Below, piece by piece: positions 1 through 8,194 of a stretch of 45,778 nt of DNA. Location of the stretch: the NCBI GenBank assembly GCA_012519745.1, contig JAAYPO010000027.1:1-45778 (forward strand). Reading direction: 5' to 3'. This DNA is from Clostridiaceae bacterium. Its GTDB lineage: Bacteria > Bacillota > Clostridia > Acetivibrionales > DTU013. Both the position numbers and the translations under genes were made by a program. Within the stretch, counting starts at the first letter, position 1, and each line of letters begins with the position of its first letter. The notes under the pieces were generated by a model. The model did not search any database. It saw only the letters and a program-made list of their open reading frames with translations, and was not told where the DNA came from.

Positions 1-88
1 AAGATAAACGATGAGGCTAGATGAGATGATGAAATAAAATGAGAAAGCCCTGAAACACTGTATATCCAGCATCTCAACGCTTTCATGT

Positions 89-164
89 TGGAGCCCTCAA
101 TCAGAGTCGAACTGATGACCTCATCCTTACCATGGATGCGCTCTACCTACTGAGCTATGAGGGC
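89..164 (-). tRNA. tRNA-Thr (anticodon GGT)
   Basis: The minus strand folds as a complete cloverleaf. The acceptor stem GCCCTCA (164-158) pairs with TGAGGGC (99-93), and the T arm contains GTTCGAC. The seven-base anticodon loop ATGGTAA gives GGT, which reads ACC/ACU threonine codons. A CCA end is encoded at 91-89. The gene lies 130 bp from tRNA-Gly on the same strand and is probably co-transcribed with it. Confidence 0.95.
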
Positions 165-294
165 ATATTCTGTTGCAGCGCCGCCGTGTAGCTTCATTGG
201 TGAGCTTGTGCTGCCTCGTTGATGCAGCTCCGTTGGTGCAGCTTGCGCTGCCGGCGCTGTGTGTTTGCGGCGTATGGGCCTGCCTGCGAATCAA

Positions 295-368
295 TGGAGC
301 GGGTGATGGGAATCGAACCCACGCAGTCAGCTTGGGAAGCTGATATTCTACCATTGAATTACACCCGC
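295..368 (-). tRNA. tRNA-Gly (anticodon CCC)
   Basis: This is a complete cloverleaf on the minus strand. The acceptor stem GCGGGTG (368-362) pairs with CACCCGC, the T arm has GTTCGATTC, and CCA is encoded at 297-295. The anticodon stem CAGC/GCTG encloses the loop TTCCCAA, so the anticodon is CCC. This is the GGG-specific glycine tRNA rather than the commoner GCC or TCC isoacceptor. Confidence 0.93.
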
Positions 369-447
369 ATGATTATTTTCGACGGGCGAATTGTATTATA
401 ACACATCAGATTTGCCCTGTCTAGTATGTTTATGCTGTATTTTTTGC

Positions 448-500
448 CACGTTTTCTGTGGTCTATCCACGTTTTCTGTGGTCTATCCACGTTTTCTGCA
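448..500. repeat. 20-bp tandem repeat, 2.6 copies
   Basis: The unit CCACGTTTTCTGTGGTCTAT occurs at 448-467 and again at 468-487. A partial third copy follows at 488-499. Within each unit CCAC and GTGG can pair across a short loop, so each copy could form a small hairpin. It lies between tRNA-Gly and the 3' end of sigH. No open frame explains it. Confidence 0.8.
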
Positions 501-559
501 GTTAACCTGTGCCTTCTGCTGCCCATCGCAGCCCCATGCCGCCACTGGCTTCTGTCCTG

Positions 560-1204
560 CTAGATCTTACCCTCTTCGAGGTACTTCTCCAGCTTGCGCT
601 TTACGCGCTGAAGCGCATTGTCGATGGACTTTACATGCCTGTTCAGTTCGACTGCTATCTCCTGATAGGATCTGCCCTGCAGGTACAACGACAGGACCTC
701 CCATTCGAGGCTGCTGAGTATTTCTCCCATCTTTACCTCGATGCCGGCGAATTCCTCCCTGTTTATCATCATTTCCTCAGGATCGCTTATACTCTCCTCG
801 CTGATGACATCCATCAATGTGCGGTCTGAGTCCTCGTCGAAAATGGGCTTGTTGAGCGATATGTACGAGTTGAGCGGGATGTGCTTCTGCCTGGTGGCTG
901 TCTTTATGGCTGTAATGATCTGGCGTGTGATGCAAAGCTCGGCAAATGCTCTGAAGGATGACAGCTTGTCCCCCCTGAAATCCCTGATGGCTTTGTAGAG
1001 ACCGATCATGCCTTCCTGGATGATGTCCTCCCTGTCTGCGCCAATGAGGAAATATGTCCTTGCTTTTGCGCGGACAAAACTCTTATACTTGTTAATCAGA
1101 AATTCGAGGGCTTTGTCATCTCCTGCTTTAGCTTCCCTGATGATCTCCTCGTCAACTGTGGTATTAAATGTCAATTGTACCTCGGCTTGAGCATTTTGCT
1201 TCAA
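560..1204 (-). CDS. sigH: RNA polymerase sporulation sigma factor SigH (Spo0H)
   Basis: A 214-residue sigma-70-family factor that directs RNA polymerase to early stationary-phase and sporulation promoters. Region 2 is seen in the stretch around DREDIIQEGMIGLYKAIRDF, with region 2.4 following at FRAFAELCITRQIITAIKTA. A C-terminal region 4 helix-turn-helix contains LSLYLQGRSYQEIAVEL. Length and order match Spo0H. The start is a TTG, with GAGGGGG about 7 bases upstream; the first downstream ATG would remove part of region 2. It lies downstream of rlmB with a 278-bp gap, so it may have its own promoter, but none was recognised with confidence. Confidence 0.95.
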   Translation of the reverse strand: MKQNAQAEVQLTFNTTVDEEIIREAKAGDDKALEFLINKYKSFVRAKARTYFLIGADREDIIQEGMIGLYKAIRDFRGDKLSSFRAFAELCITRQIITAIKTATRQKHIPLNSYISLNKPIFDEDSDRTLMDVISEESISDPEEMMINREEFAGIEVKMGEILSSLEWEVLSLYLQGRSYQEIAVELNRHVKSIDNALQRVKRKLEKYLEEGKI

Positions 1205-1482
1205 GAATATGCCCCCTCATATGTAATGCAAATCATGTTCGATCAGGCAATTTTTCTGGGAGTACACCCTAACTCATTATACGTTAACGCCATCTTTTAT
1301 GTCAAGCTGAAACTTGCTCCAGTGCGCTTTTTCGAGCTTTTACAGCAACTACAGGGCTGTCCGGCGATCTGCGGCCGCCTTACATTATTGGGAAATAATG
1401 TATATCATTAAAGTCTTCTTTATATTTATATCGGCAGTTTGATTTTCTTTTGTATAATTATTTTTACCTCATACGTATGACG

Positions 1483-2826
1483 TCAGCTCTGCTTCATGTT
1501 TCTCTGCCTGACTATATCATAAATCACAATTGCGCCGGCGATTGCGGCGTTCAGCGATGATATGTCGCCCAGCATCGGTATATTGACGGTAAAATCACAG
1601 GCCTCTCTGACCAGCTTGCCCATGCCTTCGCCCTCACTCCCTATCACAAGGGCGATCCCACCTGTGAGATCGTGGTCATAATACGGCTTCTCTCCAGTGG
1701 AATCGGTTCCAGCCACCCATATATTCTTTGTCTTCAGATACTCTATAGTCTGCACGATGTTGGTGACACGAGCAACGGGTACATATTCGATTGCGCCTGC
1801 CGATGCTTTTGACACCACCGATGTGAGCCCGACGGCTCTGCGCTTCGGTATAATGACTCCATGCACGCCGGCGGCATTAGAAGTCCTGAGAATCGAGCCG
1901 AGGTTGTATGCATCGGTTATCTCATCAAGGATGATAATAAATGGCGGCCTGCCGCTTTCGGCTGCTGTCTTGAGTATATCGTCGACCTCAACATAATCCT
2001 TTGGAGAGGTCAGTGCAATAATGCCCTGATGGGCATGGGTATCAGACATTTCATCCAGCTTCGAGCGATCCACCTCCTGGATGATTATGTGGCTTTCCCT
2101 TGCCAGCGCTATTATTTGATTTATGGAGCCTTCTTTCTCTCCCTTTGAAACGTATATCCTGTTTATGCTGCGTCCCGATTTGACGGCTTCCATAACGGAA
2201 TTTCTGCCCTCGAGCTTGTCAAGGTTTTCAGCAAGCTGGTTGTCGGGCTTTTGCACATCCTGGAGGTCGGGCTTCTTTTCCATGTTCTTCTTAAAGGTCT
2301 TTGGAGGCTTGCGATCCTTAAAGCCGGCCGATTCCCTGTTCTGATCCCAACCTGTATCATTATCAGGTTTTTGGTTAAAGCTCTGATAAGGCTTGCGATC
2401 TGCACCACTGTATGGTTTACGATCTCTATCTCCATAAGGCTTACGATCATTATCACCGTATGGTTTACGATCCCTGTCTCCGTATGGTTTGCGATCTCTA
2501 TCTCCGTATGGTTTGCGATCTCTGTCGCCATAAGGCTTACGATCATTATCTCCATATGGTTTGCGATCTCTGTCACCATAAGGCTTACGATCATTATCTC
2601 CATAGGGTTTACGATCCCTGTCACCGTACGGTTTACGATCAGCACTGCCGTAGGGCTTGCGGTCCTTATCTCCGTAAGGCTTGCGGTCAGCGCCTCCGTC
2701 AGCGCTTCTGTTATTGCTCCAACCGGATTTACGGTCCGAACCCCATTCCTTCTTCTGTTCCGGCTTCCTGCCCGGTTTCCATTCTGTCTTCCTGCCTGTA
2801 TTTCCTGGCCGTTTATACTCCGCCAT
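1483..2826 (-). CDS. rlmB: 23S rRNA (guanosine-2'-O-)methyltransferase RlmB (TrmH family) with repeat-rich N-terminal extension
   Basis: The C-terminal ~250 residues form a SpoU/TrmH-type (SPOUT) methyltransferase that methylates the ribose of G2251 (E. coli numbering) in 23S rRNA with S-adenosylmethionine. Visible marks are the substrate-binding stretch NSVMEAVKSG and the knot motifs LDEITDAYNLGSILRTSNA, VIGSEGEGMG and IPMLGDISSLNAAIAGAI. The first ~190 residues are not part of the usual enzyme. They are highly charged and include thirteen copies of DRKPYGDx. I chose ATG 2826 because AAAGGTG precedes it by 9 bases; an in-frame GTG at 2838 overlaps that site. It follows mrnC by 68 bp on the same strand. 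Confidence 0.93.
   Translation of the reverse strand: MAEYKRPGNTGRKTEWKPGRKPEQKKEWGSDRKSGWSNNRSADGGADRKPYGDKDRKPYGSADRKPYGDRDRKPYGDNDRKPYGDRDRKPYGDNDRKPYGDRDRKPYGDRDRKPYGDRDRKPYGDNDRKPYGDRDRKPYSGADRKPYQSFNQKPDNDTGWDQNRESAGFKDRKPPKTFKKNMEKKPDLQDVQKPDNQLAENLDKLEGRNSVMEAVKSGRSINRIYVSKGEKEGSINQIIALARESHIIIQEVDRSKLDEMSDTHAHQGIIALTSPKDYVEVDDILKTAAESGRPPFIIILDEITDAYNLGSILRTSNAAGVHGVIIPKRRAVGLTSVVSKASAGAIEYVPVARVTNIVQTIEYLKTKNIWVAGTDSTGEKPYYDHDLTGGIALVIGSEGEGMGKLVREACDFTVNIPMLGDISSLNAAIAGAIVIYDIVRQRNMKQS
2377..2688 (-). repeat. 24-bp tandem repeat encoding (DRKPYGDx)13 inside rlmB
   Basis: Thirteen consecutive 24-bp units encode the octapeptide DRKPYGDx, with x mostly R or N; the last two units are degenerate (SGA, QSF). 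Synonymous changes between units (GGT/GGC, CGT/CGC, TAT/TAC) show that the array is not brand new, but the period is strict. The encoded segment is predicted to be disordered and strongly basic/acidic mixed. An RNA-binding or condensate-forming role is possible, not shown. Confidence 0.95.
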
Positions 2827-2894
2827 AACTGCTTGCACCTTTAACCTTTCTGTTTTCCTTTATTTTTCTCTGTCCGTCTTTAATTATCCCGCGT

Positions 2895-3341
2895 TCAATG
2901 ATCGTTCCCATCGGCTGCCCGGTTTTGTTCCACCGATATCTTCAGCAGCTCAAGAAGGCGGACGTAATCCTGTTTTATGTAAAGATAGCCCAGCAGTGTT
3001 TCAAACCCCGTGGCATACTTGTATTCTGTGACATCGGCATTTTTGGGGATCGTGCCTGATTTGGCGTTTCTGCCCCGTTTCACAATATCCAGTTCTTCAG
3101 GCTTGAGTGTCTCCATCAGTTTATGTATGATGTCGGATTGGGCTTTCGCCTTCACATACGATATGGACTGCTTGTGAAGCTTATGGACCGGTGCATTGCC
3201 CTTGCTCAGCAGCAGTGTACGCACATAAAGCTCATATACTGCATCGCCCACATATGCCAGTACCAAAGGCGAGTATGTGTTCAGATCACCGGCCTTGACA
3301 GCGAATTCCTGTCCAAGATTCTTAAATATTTCCTCGTTCAT
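2895..3341 (-). CDS. mrnC: Mini-ribonuclease III (MrnC)
   Basis: A 148-residue RNase III catalytic-domain protein without the double-stranded RNA-binding domain. In Bacillus subtilis this enzyme matures 23S rRNA. The signature is LAYVGDAVYELYVR, with the catalytic acidic residue in GDAVYEL, followed by RGRNAKSGTIPKNADVTEYK and ATGFETLLGYLY. It is normally encoded directly downstream of cysS. Here cysS is about 22 kb away, and the nearest upstream gene on this strand is lplA at 3530-4546. Confidence 0.94.
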   Translation of the reverse strand: MNEEIFKNLGQEFAVKAGDLNTYSPLVLAYVGDAVYELYVRTLLLSKGNAPVHKLHKQSISYVKAKAQSDIIHKLMETLKPEELDIVKRGRNAKSGTIPKNADVTEYKYATGFETLLGYLYIKQDYVRLLELLKISVEQNRAADGNDH

Positions 3342-3529
3342 GTATTATTGCTACCATTCTAAAAAATGTGACCTCTTGAGTGTATTATATATTATAATGC
3401 AATTGTTCAAAAGAGAAATTTTCAAACATCTGATAATTCACTTTAATACGCCTTCTGTAAACCATAAGAAATCACAGGGATTTATCGTCTCCCTGTGATA
3501 ATATGTGATGTTTCAGTGAATTTTACTCG

Positions 3530-4546
3530 TCAAAAATCCATATCCCGGAGCCATTTAACGATATCGTCTGTCATGACATCAGCCCCCATGCTGCCAGGGA
3601 TCGGGGCCGCGCTGATCCTGTCGGCCAGGCATTCGGAGTTGAACTTGCAGCCCTTCAGCAAAACCGAGAGTCCTTCGATATAGTCAGCGTCCATAGCATT
3701 TGAATAAACAACAGCATCTGTGACTATACCATCTTCCAGACGAAATCCTATTTCGAGGCTGCCCCATGGAAATATGTTTTCAATGTTTTTGTCAAATTCG
3801 ACAGCTTTACCGTATCGCCATGCCCATGACGAATATTTACAGTACAGCTCTTCAAGCGCAGCCCGGCTTTCACTGCACTTTCTCAGACAATTTTCAACCT
3901 GTGCGGTGCTGGCGTATGCCTTTCTAAAAGCTTCGGTCAATGCATCAGCCAAAACCTCTACATTGAGATCAGGCTTTAGTTCAGAAAGGTTAACAACGTG
4001 TGAGCATGCCTGATTTGTGTCCTTTTCTGTAACATCCCCGGCGGCAATCTGCAGATATTCAGAAAGCTTGTCGATATCTGTGGAGACATATATCGTGCCA
4101 TGATGACAGGCGTTGTCCTTCCTGAAGCAGAAGGCGCTGTCCGAGAACTTGCGGCCATTGGCGGTCAGTCCGCATACACCGCCTTTTTCAGCGGCAATGC
4201 CCAGGCCATTGACGGCCTCAAGGACTACTTCCAGCTGCTTGTCCGGATTAAATGCGCCGCTGCCTGTTATAAAAGTGAAATTAAGATTGCCAAGGTCCTG
4301 ATAAACGGTGCCACCGCCCGAGAGCCTCCTTGCGAGCTTTCCTCCGTCATTCTCCAGCAGTTCGGTCCTGCATTCCCTACAGGGGTTTTGGTTTCTGCCG
4401 ATCAATACAGCGTTATCATTTTGCCAAAGATATAATATTGTTTCACCCTGCGATACCTGTTCCAGCAGATATTCCTCGACTGCCAGGTTCCACCAGGGGT
4501 CTGCTGATCTTGTCCGCACTATTCGAGTATTACATGCCATTTCCAT
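3530..4546 (-). CDS. lplA: lipoate-protein ligase A family
   Basis: A 338-residue BPL/LplA-fold protein that would attach lipoate through lipoyl-AMP to E2 or GcvH lipoyl domains. The family marks are RTRSADPWWNLAVEEYLL near the start, LIGRNQNPCREC at about 50, the RRLSGGGTVYQDLGNLNFTF loop at about 75-95, and a C-terminal accessory domain of ~90 residues (YGKAVEFDKN ... GVVTDAVVYSNAM-like). The length fits two-domain LplA. The GRKFSDSAF stretch replaces the usual GKKISGSAQ. It is on the same strand as mrnC but 188 bp upstream of it. No lipoyl-domain gene lies nearby, so its substrate is not indicated by context. Confidence 0.88.
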   Translation of the reverse strand: MEMACNTRIVRTRSADPWWNLAVEEYLLEQVSQGETILYLWQNDNAVLIGRNQNPCRECRTELLENDGGKLARRLSGGGTVYQDLGNLNFTFITGSGAFNPDKQLEVVLEAVNGLGIAAEKGGVCGLTANGRKFSDSAFCFRKDNACHHGTIYVSTDIDKLSEYLQIAAGDVTEKDTNQACSHVVNLSELKPDLNVEVLADALTEAFRKAYASTAQVENCLRKCSESRAALEELYCKYSSWAWRYGKAVEFDKNIENIFPWGSLEIGFRLEDGIVTDAVVYSNAMDADYIEGLSVLLKGCKFNSECLADRISAAPIPGSMGADVMTDDIVKWLRDMDF

Positions 4547-4863
4547 CCTCCGGATCGGCGCCGGTTAGTTGATGCTGCCATGCCGTCTGATTACTTGAGA
4601 TGTCCCGTGATACTGGTAGTGTCCCGGTGCGCCTTAACTATTATACTTAAACTTTCTTATGTTTTCAACAAAATGGTTCTCTTTTCTCTCTTTTATGTAA
4701 CATTAGTATGTATACACCAATTTACCAAGGGCATGTCAAGAAAAGTCGACTGTAAACATTCAGGTGTATCCGAATATATTGTACTAGAAAACACTAACAA
4801 ACCGGACAATTGGCTAAATATCAGTCCAGGTGATTTATGTGCAAAAAGTAAGGGGGTATTTAT
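4547..4863. other. intergenic region between divergent lplA and the coat-like gene
   Basis: This 317-bp stretch is AT-rich and non-coding. It must contain the divergent promoters for lplA and for the gene at 4864. I could not find a convincing sigma-A or sigma-K match. A ribosome binding site, AAGGGGG, lies at 4850-4856 for the downstream gene. Near 4601-4630 there are two short GTCCCGTGATA/GTCCCGGTGCG-like direct repeats. Confidence 0.5.
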
Positions 4864-5598
4864 ATGGCTGGGATCGAATCCGGACAGATCATTGATCCGA
4901 ATTGCTTTCCGACACCAAACGAGCTGGTCTGCATACAGGTTCTAAAGGTTTTCGACCAGGTCGCACTAAGGGATTGTTCGACAAGAACCATCACTCTCAT
5001 GCCGGGCTCAGGGGTCGTGAATCCTGTGTTTGCCTATGAGGGAGCAGACGATTTCGACATTACAGAAGTAAAGGTCATTTCCAGAACAGATTCATTGACA
5101 AAGCCAGGGTACAAAAGACTGAAATTATTCGTAAGGATACGGTACATAATCCATTATTCAGACGGCGTGAACCAGCTGACACAACCCGATGAAGCCAGCT
5201 TCAGCCTCACAGTCAACGAGATCTATTGTCCCGACTGCCTCACACAAATCGGGATCATTAGGTATCCGCCCGATACTATACCCGGCACTCTCGATGCCGA
5301 TGGGCTCTCCATCAAAGTTGAAGCATTGGCTGAGGCATTCAACGATGTGGTTAACCCTGCTACAGGAGCTCTGTCCCTTGATATTGGAGTATTCCTTATT
5401 GTTAAGTGTGAGTGCGAAGTGCAGCTGTTGATTCCTGCATACGGATACTGTCCTGTCCCACCGGAACAGATAAATCCTGCTGCATTGAACTGCAATATTT
5501 TCAACAACAGGGATCTGACGCCCTTCCCCACGCAGTTTTATCCGGATCAAAAGCCAAACCTGCTCGATCTCGAGAATGCCTGCGTTGAGGACAGCTGA
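4864..5598 (+). CDS. spore coat/exosporium-like protein (SPOCS/DUF3794-like), copy 1
   Basis: A 244-residue soluble protein with no signal peptide. It contains VCIQVLKVFDQVALRDC near residue 22, a beta-rich middle, a CPDC pair in NEIYCPDCLTQIG, KCECEVQLLIPAYGYCPVP near 178, and the tail FPTQFYPDQKPN. The VCIQV-K-(F/Y)D and VQLLIPA-(Y/F) blocks recur in two other genes in this window (40328-41053 and 28757-29671). I infer a family of cysteine-containing spore surface proteins, possibly related to SPOCS-domain or CsxA-type exosporium proteins, but I cannot confirm a database family. It begins at an ATG with AAGGGGG 8 bases upstream. A DUF3343 gene follows after 54 bp; the same pair recurs inverted at 39992-41053. 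Confidence 0.7.
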   Translation: MAGIESGQIIDPNCFPTPNELVCIQVLKVFDQVALRDCSTRTITLMPGSGVVNPVFAYEGADDFDITEVKVISRTDSLTKPGYKRLKLFVRIRYIIHYSDGVNQLTQPDEASFSLTVNEIYCPDCLTQIGIIRYPPDTIPGTLDADGLSIKVEALAEAFNDVVNPATGALSLDIGVFLIVKCECEVQLLIPAYGYCPVPPEQINPAALNCNIFNNRDLTPFPTQFYPDQKPNLLDLENACVEDS

Positions 5599-5652
5599 AG
5601 GATATAAGCCGAAGGATGTTACAAGCAATACTAAAATGGCGGGTGCGAATAT

Positions 5653-5919
5653 ATGACCCAATATTATGCACTGGTGCAGACAAAATCCCATGCCTTTTTT
5701 CTTGAGAGCCGCCTAAGGCAGGAAGGTGTACAATGTGAGCTGACCAACATACCCAGAGATATCATGACCGATTTATGTAATCTTGGCGTCCGTTTCACAG
5801 AAGCAGATATCTCTGCGGCACTGGATATTATAAGAAGATGCCGTCTGCCTGGCTGCAAAGTTTGTCGTGAAGGCTGGAACGGCGGCGGCATCTTTTATGA
5901 AGTGATCTATGCCGAGTGA
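5653..5919 (+). CDS. DUF3343 family small protein, copy 1
   Basis: An 88-residue protein of the DUF3343 (putative Se/S carrier-like) family. It has the usual start MTQYYALVQTKSHAFFLE and the diagnostic middle block IPRDIMTDLCNLGVRF, which corresponds to the IPREISxGCGLAxRF motif of the family. A later CKVC pair sits near residue 71. The family fold is a small ferredoxin-like domain and its function is unknown. It is coupled to the coat-like gene upstream (54-bp gap). Its last 13 bases overlap the 3' end of rfbB on the other strand. Confidence 0.8.
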   Translation: MTQYYALVQTKSHAFFLESRLRQEGVQCELTNIPRDIMTDLCNLGVRFTEADISAALDIIRRCRLPGCKVCREGWNGGGIFYEVIYAE

Positions 5920-6890
5920 CCTGAGTAAGCGGATAAATACCATTTTACGGTGTCCATTATTCTCTCCTCAAATCGCCTGCTGCATTTGAAGCCGAGCCTT
6001 TCCATCGCCTTCCTGCTGTCGAGTGCATAGCGGAAGTCATGGCCGGGACGGTCATTTACCATCTGCACCAGATCCAGAGGTTTGTTCATGATGGCGAGAA
6101 TGTGTTTTGCCAGGTCGATGTTGGAAAACTCCTCTGAGGATCCGATGTTATATATTTCACCCGTTACCCCTTCGAACATGGCCTTGGCAATGGCGTCACA
6201 GTGATCCTGTACATAGATCCATTCCCTGATATTTAATCCGTCTCCATAGATGGGTATGGGTTTATTTTCCATTGCACTAAGGATACAGGTAGGAATGAAT
6301 TTCTCAGGGTTCTGGCATGGTCCGTAATTGTTGCAGCATCTGGTTATGATTGCCGGAAAGCCATACGTTTTTATATATGCGCGCACCATCAGATCAGCGG
6401 ATGCCTTCGATGCAGAGTACGGGCTGTTCGGCAGCAGAGGTGATTCCTCGGTGAATGGCTCCTGATCGTTGGTAATACTGCCATATACCTCATCCGTGGA
6501 CACCTGCAGAAATATCTTTCCTTCGTAACCGGCATCCCTCCAACTGCGGCGTGCTGCATCCATTAATGTCATTACTCCGATTATGTTGGTCACCGCAAAT
6601 ATCCCCGGGTCACCGATACTTCGATCCACATGAGACTCCGCGGCAAAGTTGACGACCGCATCCGGCCTGTACTGTTCCATAATACTGCCCACCAGCTCTG
6701 CATCACAAATATCGCCTTGTATAAAGCTATAACATGGATGACATTCAACATCCTTCAAATACTCGGGATTCGCGGCATATGTGAGTTTATCAAGATTGAT
6801 GATATGGTATCCATCATATCTCTCCAGATGCCTGTTGATGAAATTGCTGCCAATAAATCCGGCTCCGCCCGTGACAAGGATCGTTTTCAT
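5907..6890 (-). CDS. rfbB: dTDP-glucose 4,6-dehydratase (RfbB/RmlB)
   Basis: A 327-residue extended short-chain dehydrogenase that converts dTDP-glucose to dTDP-4-keto-6-deoxyglucose with a bound NAD. The NAD site is TGGAGFIGSNF. The catalytic set is intact: NFAAESHVDRS, STDEVYG, and YxxxK in PYSASKASADLMVRAY. The substrate-binding NNYGPCQNPEKFIP and REWIYVQDHC follow. The length is normal for the family. It sits 9 bp downstream of rfbA, so the pair is one operon. The product is the branch point for rhamnose, viosamine (Qui4N) and related sugars. No rfbC or rfbD is in the window, which favours an amino-sugar fate. Confidence 0.96.
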   Translation of the reverse strand: MKTILVTGGAGFIGSNFINRHLERYDGYHIINLDKLTYAANPEYLKDVECHPCYSFIQGDICDAELVGSIMEQYRPDAVVNFAAESHVDRSIGDPGIFAVTNIIGVMTLMDAARRSWRDAGYEGKIFLQVSTDEVYGSITNDQEPFTEESPLLPNSPYSASKASADLMVRAYIKTYGFPAIITRCCNNYGPCQNPEKFIPTCILSAMENKPIPIYGDGLNIREWIYVQDHCDAIAKAMFEGVTGEIYNIGSSEEFSNIDLAKHILAIMNKPLDLVQMVNDRPGHDFRYALDSRKAMERLGFKCSRRFEERIMDTVKWYLSAYSGHSA

Positions 6891-6899
6891 AAGCCACCT

Positions 6900-8003
6900 C
6901 TAAAAAATGATTTTGCTATCGTCACCGATACAAAGATATATGGAATATTCCCGATCAGGAGCCTGTATTTGCTCTGAGTCCTGCTTTTCTATTACTGTAT
7001 GTTTCCCAATCAGGCTGGCAGAGATCCTGCCCTTAAGATTTGTGATCCTCGCTCCTTCCATTATGACACTGTTATCTATATCACACCCGGCAAGAACACA
7101 ATTGTCTCCAATCACAGTATAAGGCCCCAGATGGCATCCGGTGATGCTGACATGACTGCCCAGCACCACAGGACCGGACAGGTGACTGTCCGATATGAGG
7201 ACATCTTCCCCTGCCAGGACTATTCCCTGCTTTGTTGAATCGTTCATTTTCGGCTCTCTGCCTGTGCTGCATACGCTGTCTGAATCCGTTTTGATATCGT
7301 CCATGATGAGCCGGTTCGCTTCCAGAAAATCATCAATGCTGCCGGTATCCTTCCACCAGCCTTCAGTCAGTGCATATCCGACCACTCCTCCCAGCTCGAT
7401 CTGCTTCTGTATGGCATCTGTTATCTCCAGCTCTCCCCTGGCAGATGGGATGGTGTGGTCTATGGCATCCATTATGGTATGGTCAAATATATATATCCCG
7501 GTAATGATCAGATTGCTCGGAGGAACTGCCGGCTTTTCCACCAGATGGACGACCCGTTCACGGTTGATCACAGCCACGCCATATCGGGACGGATCCTCTG
7601 ATATATGAAGAAGAATGAGCGAATTAACTGGTTTTTTGTAATAATCACGGATGACATCCGTCAATTCCATCCGGAACAGGTTATCTCCCAGGATCATAAT
7701 AAATGGGGCATCCTGCAGAAAGTCCGCGGCTGTTTTCACAGCATGGGCCAGACCAAGGGGCTGAGGCTGGTAAATATATGTGATGGCCACATTCCACGCT
7801 TTCCCGTCTCCCACAGCCAGCTCGATCTCACAATGGTTGTCGCCTACAATGATCCCGATATCCTTGATTTCTGTTCTGGCCAGCTTATCAATAATATGAA
7901 AAAGGATAGGCCTGTTTGCCGCCGGCAGCAGCTGCTTGGCTCCGGAGTAGGTAAAGGGCCTGAATCTGGTGCCTGATCCACCGCTTAAGATGAGTGCCTT
8001 CAT
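6900..8003 (-). CDS. rfbA: glucose-1-phosphate thymidylyltransferase, long form (RfbA/RmlA-like)
   Basis: A 367-residue nucleotidyltransferase making dTDP-glucose from dTTP and glucose 1-phosphate. The signature is LILSGGSGTRFRPFTYSGAK at the N-terminus, then GDNLF at about 107 and the sugar-binding VEKPAVPPSN. Residues ~250-345 form left-handed beta-helix hexapeptide turns (SGPVVLGSHVSITGCHLGPYTVIG region). This puts it in the long RmlA subgroup common in actinobacterial and clostridial antibiotic or glycan clusters, not the 290-residue E. coli type. It is the first gene of the rfbA-rfbB operon and is divergent from the glycosyltransferase at 8195. Confidence 0.93.
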   Translation of the reverse strand: MKALILSGGSGTRFRPFTYSGAKQLLPAANRPILFHIIDKLARTEIKDIGIIVGDNHCEIELAVGDGKAWNVAITYIYQPQPLGLAHAVKTAADFLQDAPFIMILGDNLFRMELTDVIRDYYKKPVNSLILLHISEDPSRYGVAVINRERVVHLVEKPAVPPSNLIITGIYIFDHTIMDAIDHTIPSARGELEITDAIQKQIELGGVVGYALTEGWWKDTGSIDDFLEANRLIMDDIKTDSDSVCSTGREPKMNDSTKQGIVLAGEDVLISDSHLSGPVVLGSHVSITGCHLGPYTVIGDNCVLAGCDIDNSVIMEGARITNLKGRISASLIGKHTVIEKQDSEQIQAPDREYSIYLCIGDDSKIIF

Positions 8004-8109
8004 ACAATTACCTCAATAAGTGTTTTATGTATACTTCAATATATTCCTGCCCACAGTGAAGTGTGTATTTTTACATCCACACATCACAAGAATTTAGGCC
8101 GCTTCTGGA

Positions 8110-8136
8110 ACGTTATAATCTGCTTTACATAATATA
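8110..8136 (+). promoter_or_regulatory. sigma-K-like promoter for the glycosyltransferase operon
   Basis: AC at 8110-8111 is followed by a 16-base spacer and CATAATATA at 8128-8136. This matches the sigma-K consensus AC-N16/17-CATAnnnTA exactly. It lies 58 bp before the start codon of the 8195 gene. Confidence 0.6.
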
Positions 8137-8194
8137 TATAGAACTTGTTGTTCTCAAATGAGAGCATCTTTAAACGATCAAGGGAGGAAAACCA

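Noticed and set aside
1-88. A further tRNA downstream of tRNA-Thr
   Set aside because: I could not draw a cloverleaf in the first 88 bases; a few tRNA-like words do not pair.
2377-2688. Possible CRISPR array (regular repeats)
   Set aside because: The units are 24 bp with no spacers and are in frame inside a methyltransferase gene.
2251-2844. Plus-strand frame of ~197 codons with Ile/Val/Arg-rich periodicity
   Set aside because: It is antisense to the rlmB octapeptide array; the period comes from the repeat and there is no start signal.
4640-4863. A sigma-K-like promoter before coat-like copy 1
   Set aside because: No CATAnnnTA with a properly spaced AC was found; only partial words such as CATTAGTATG.
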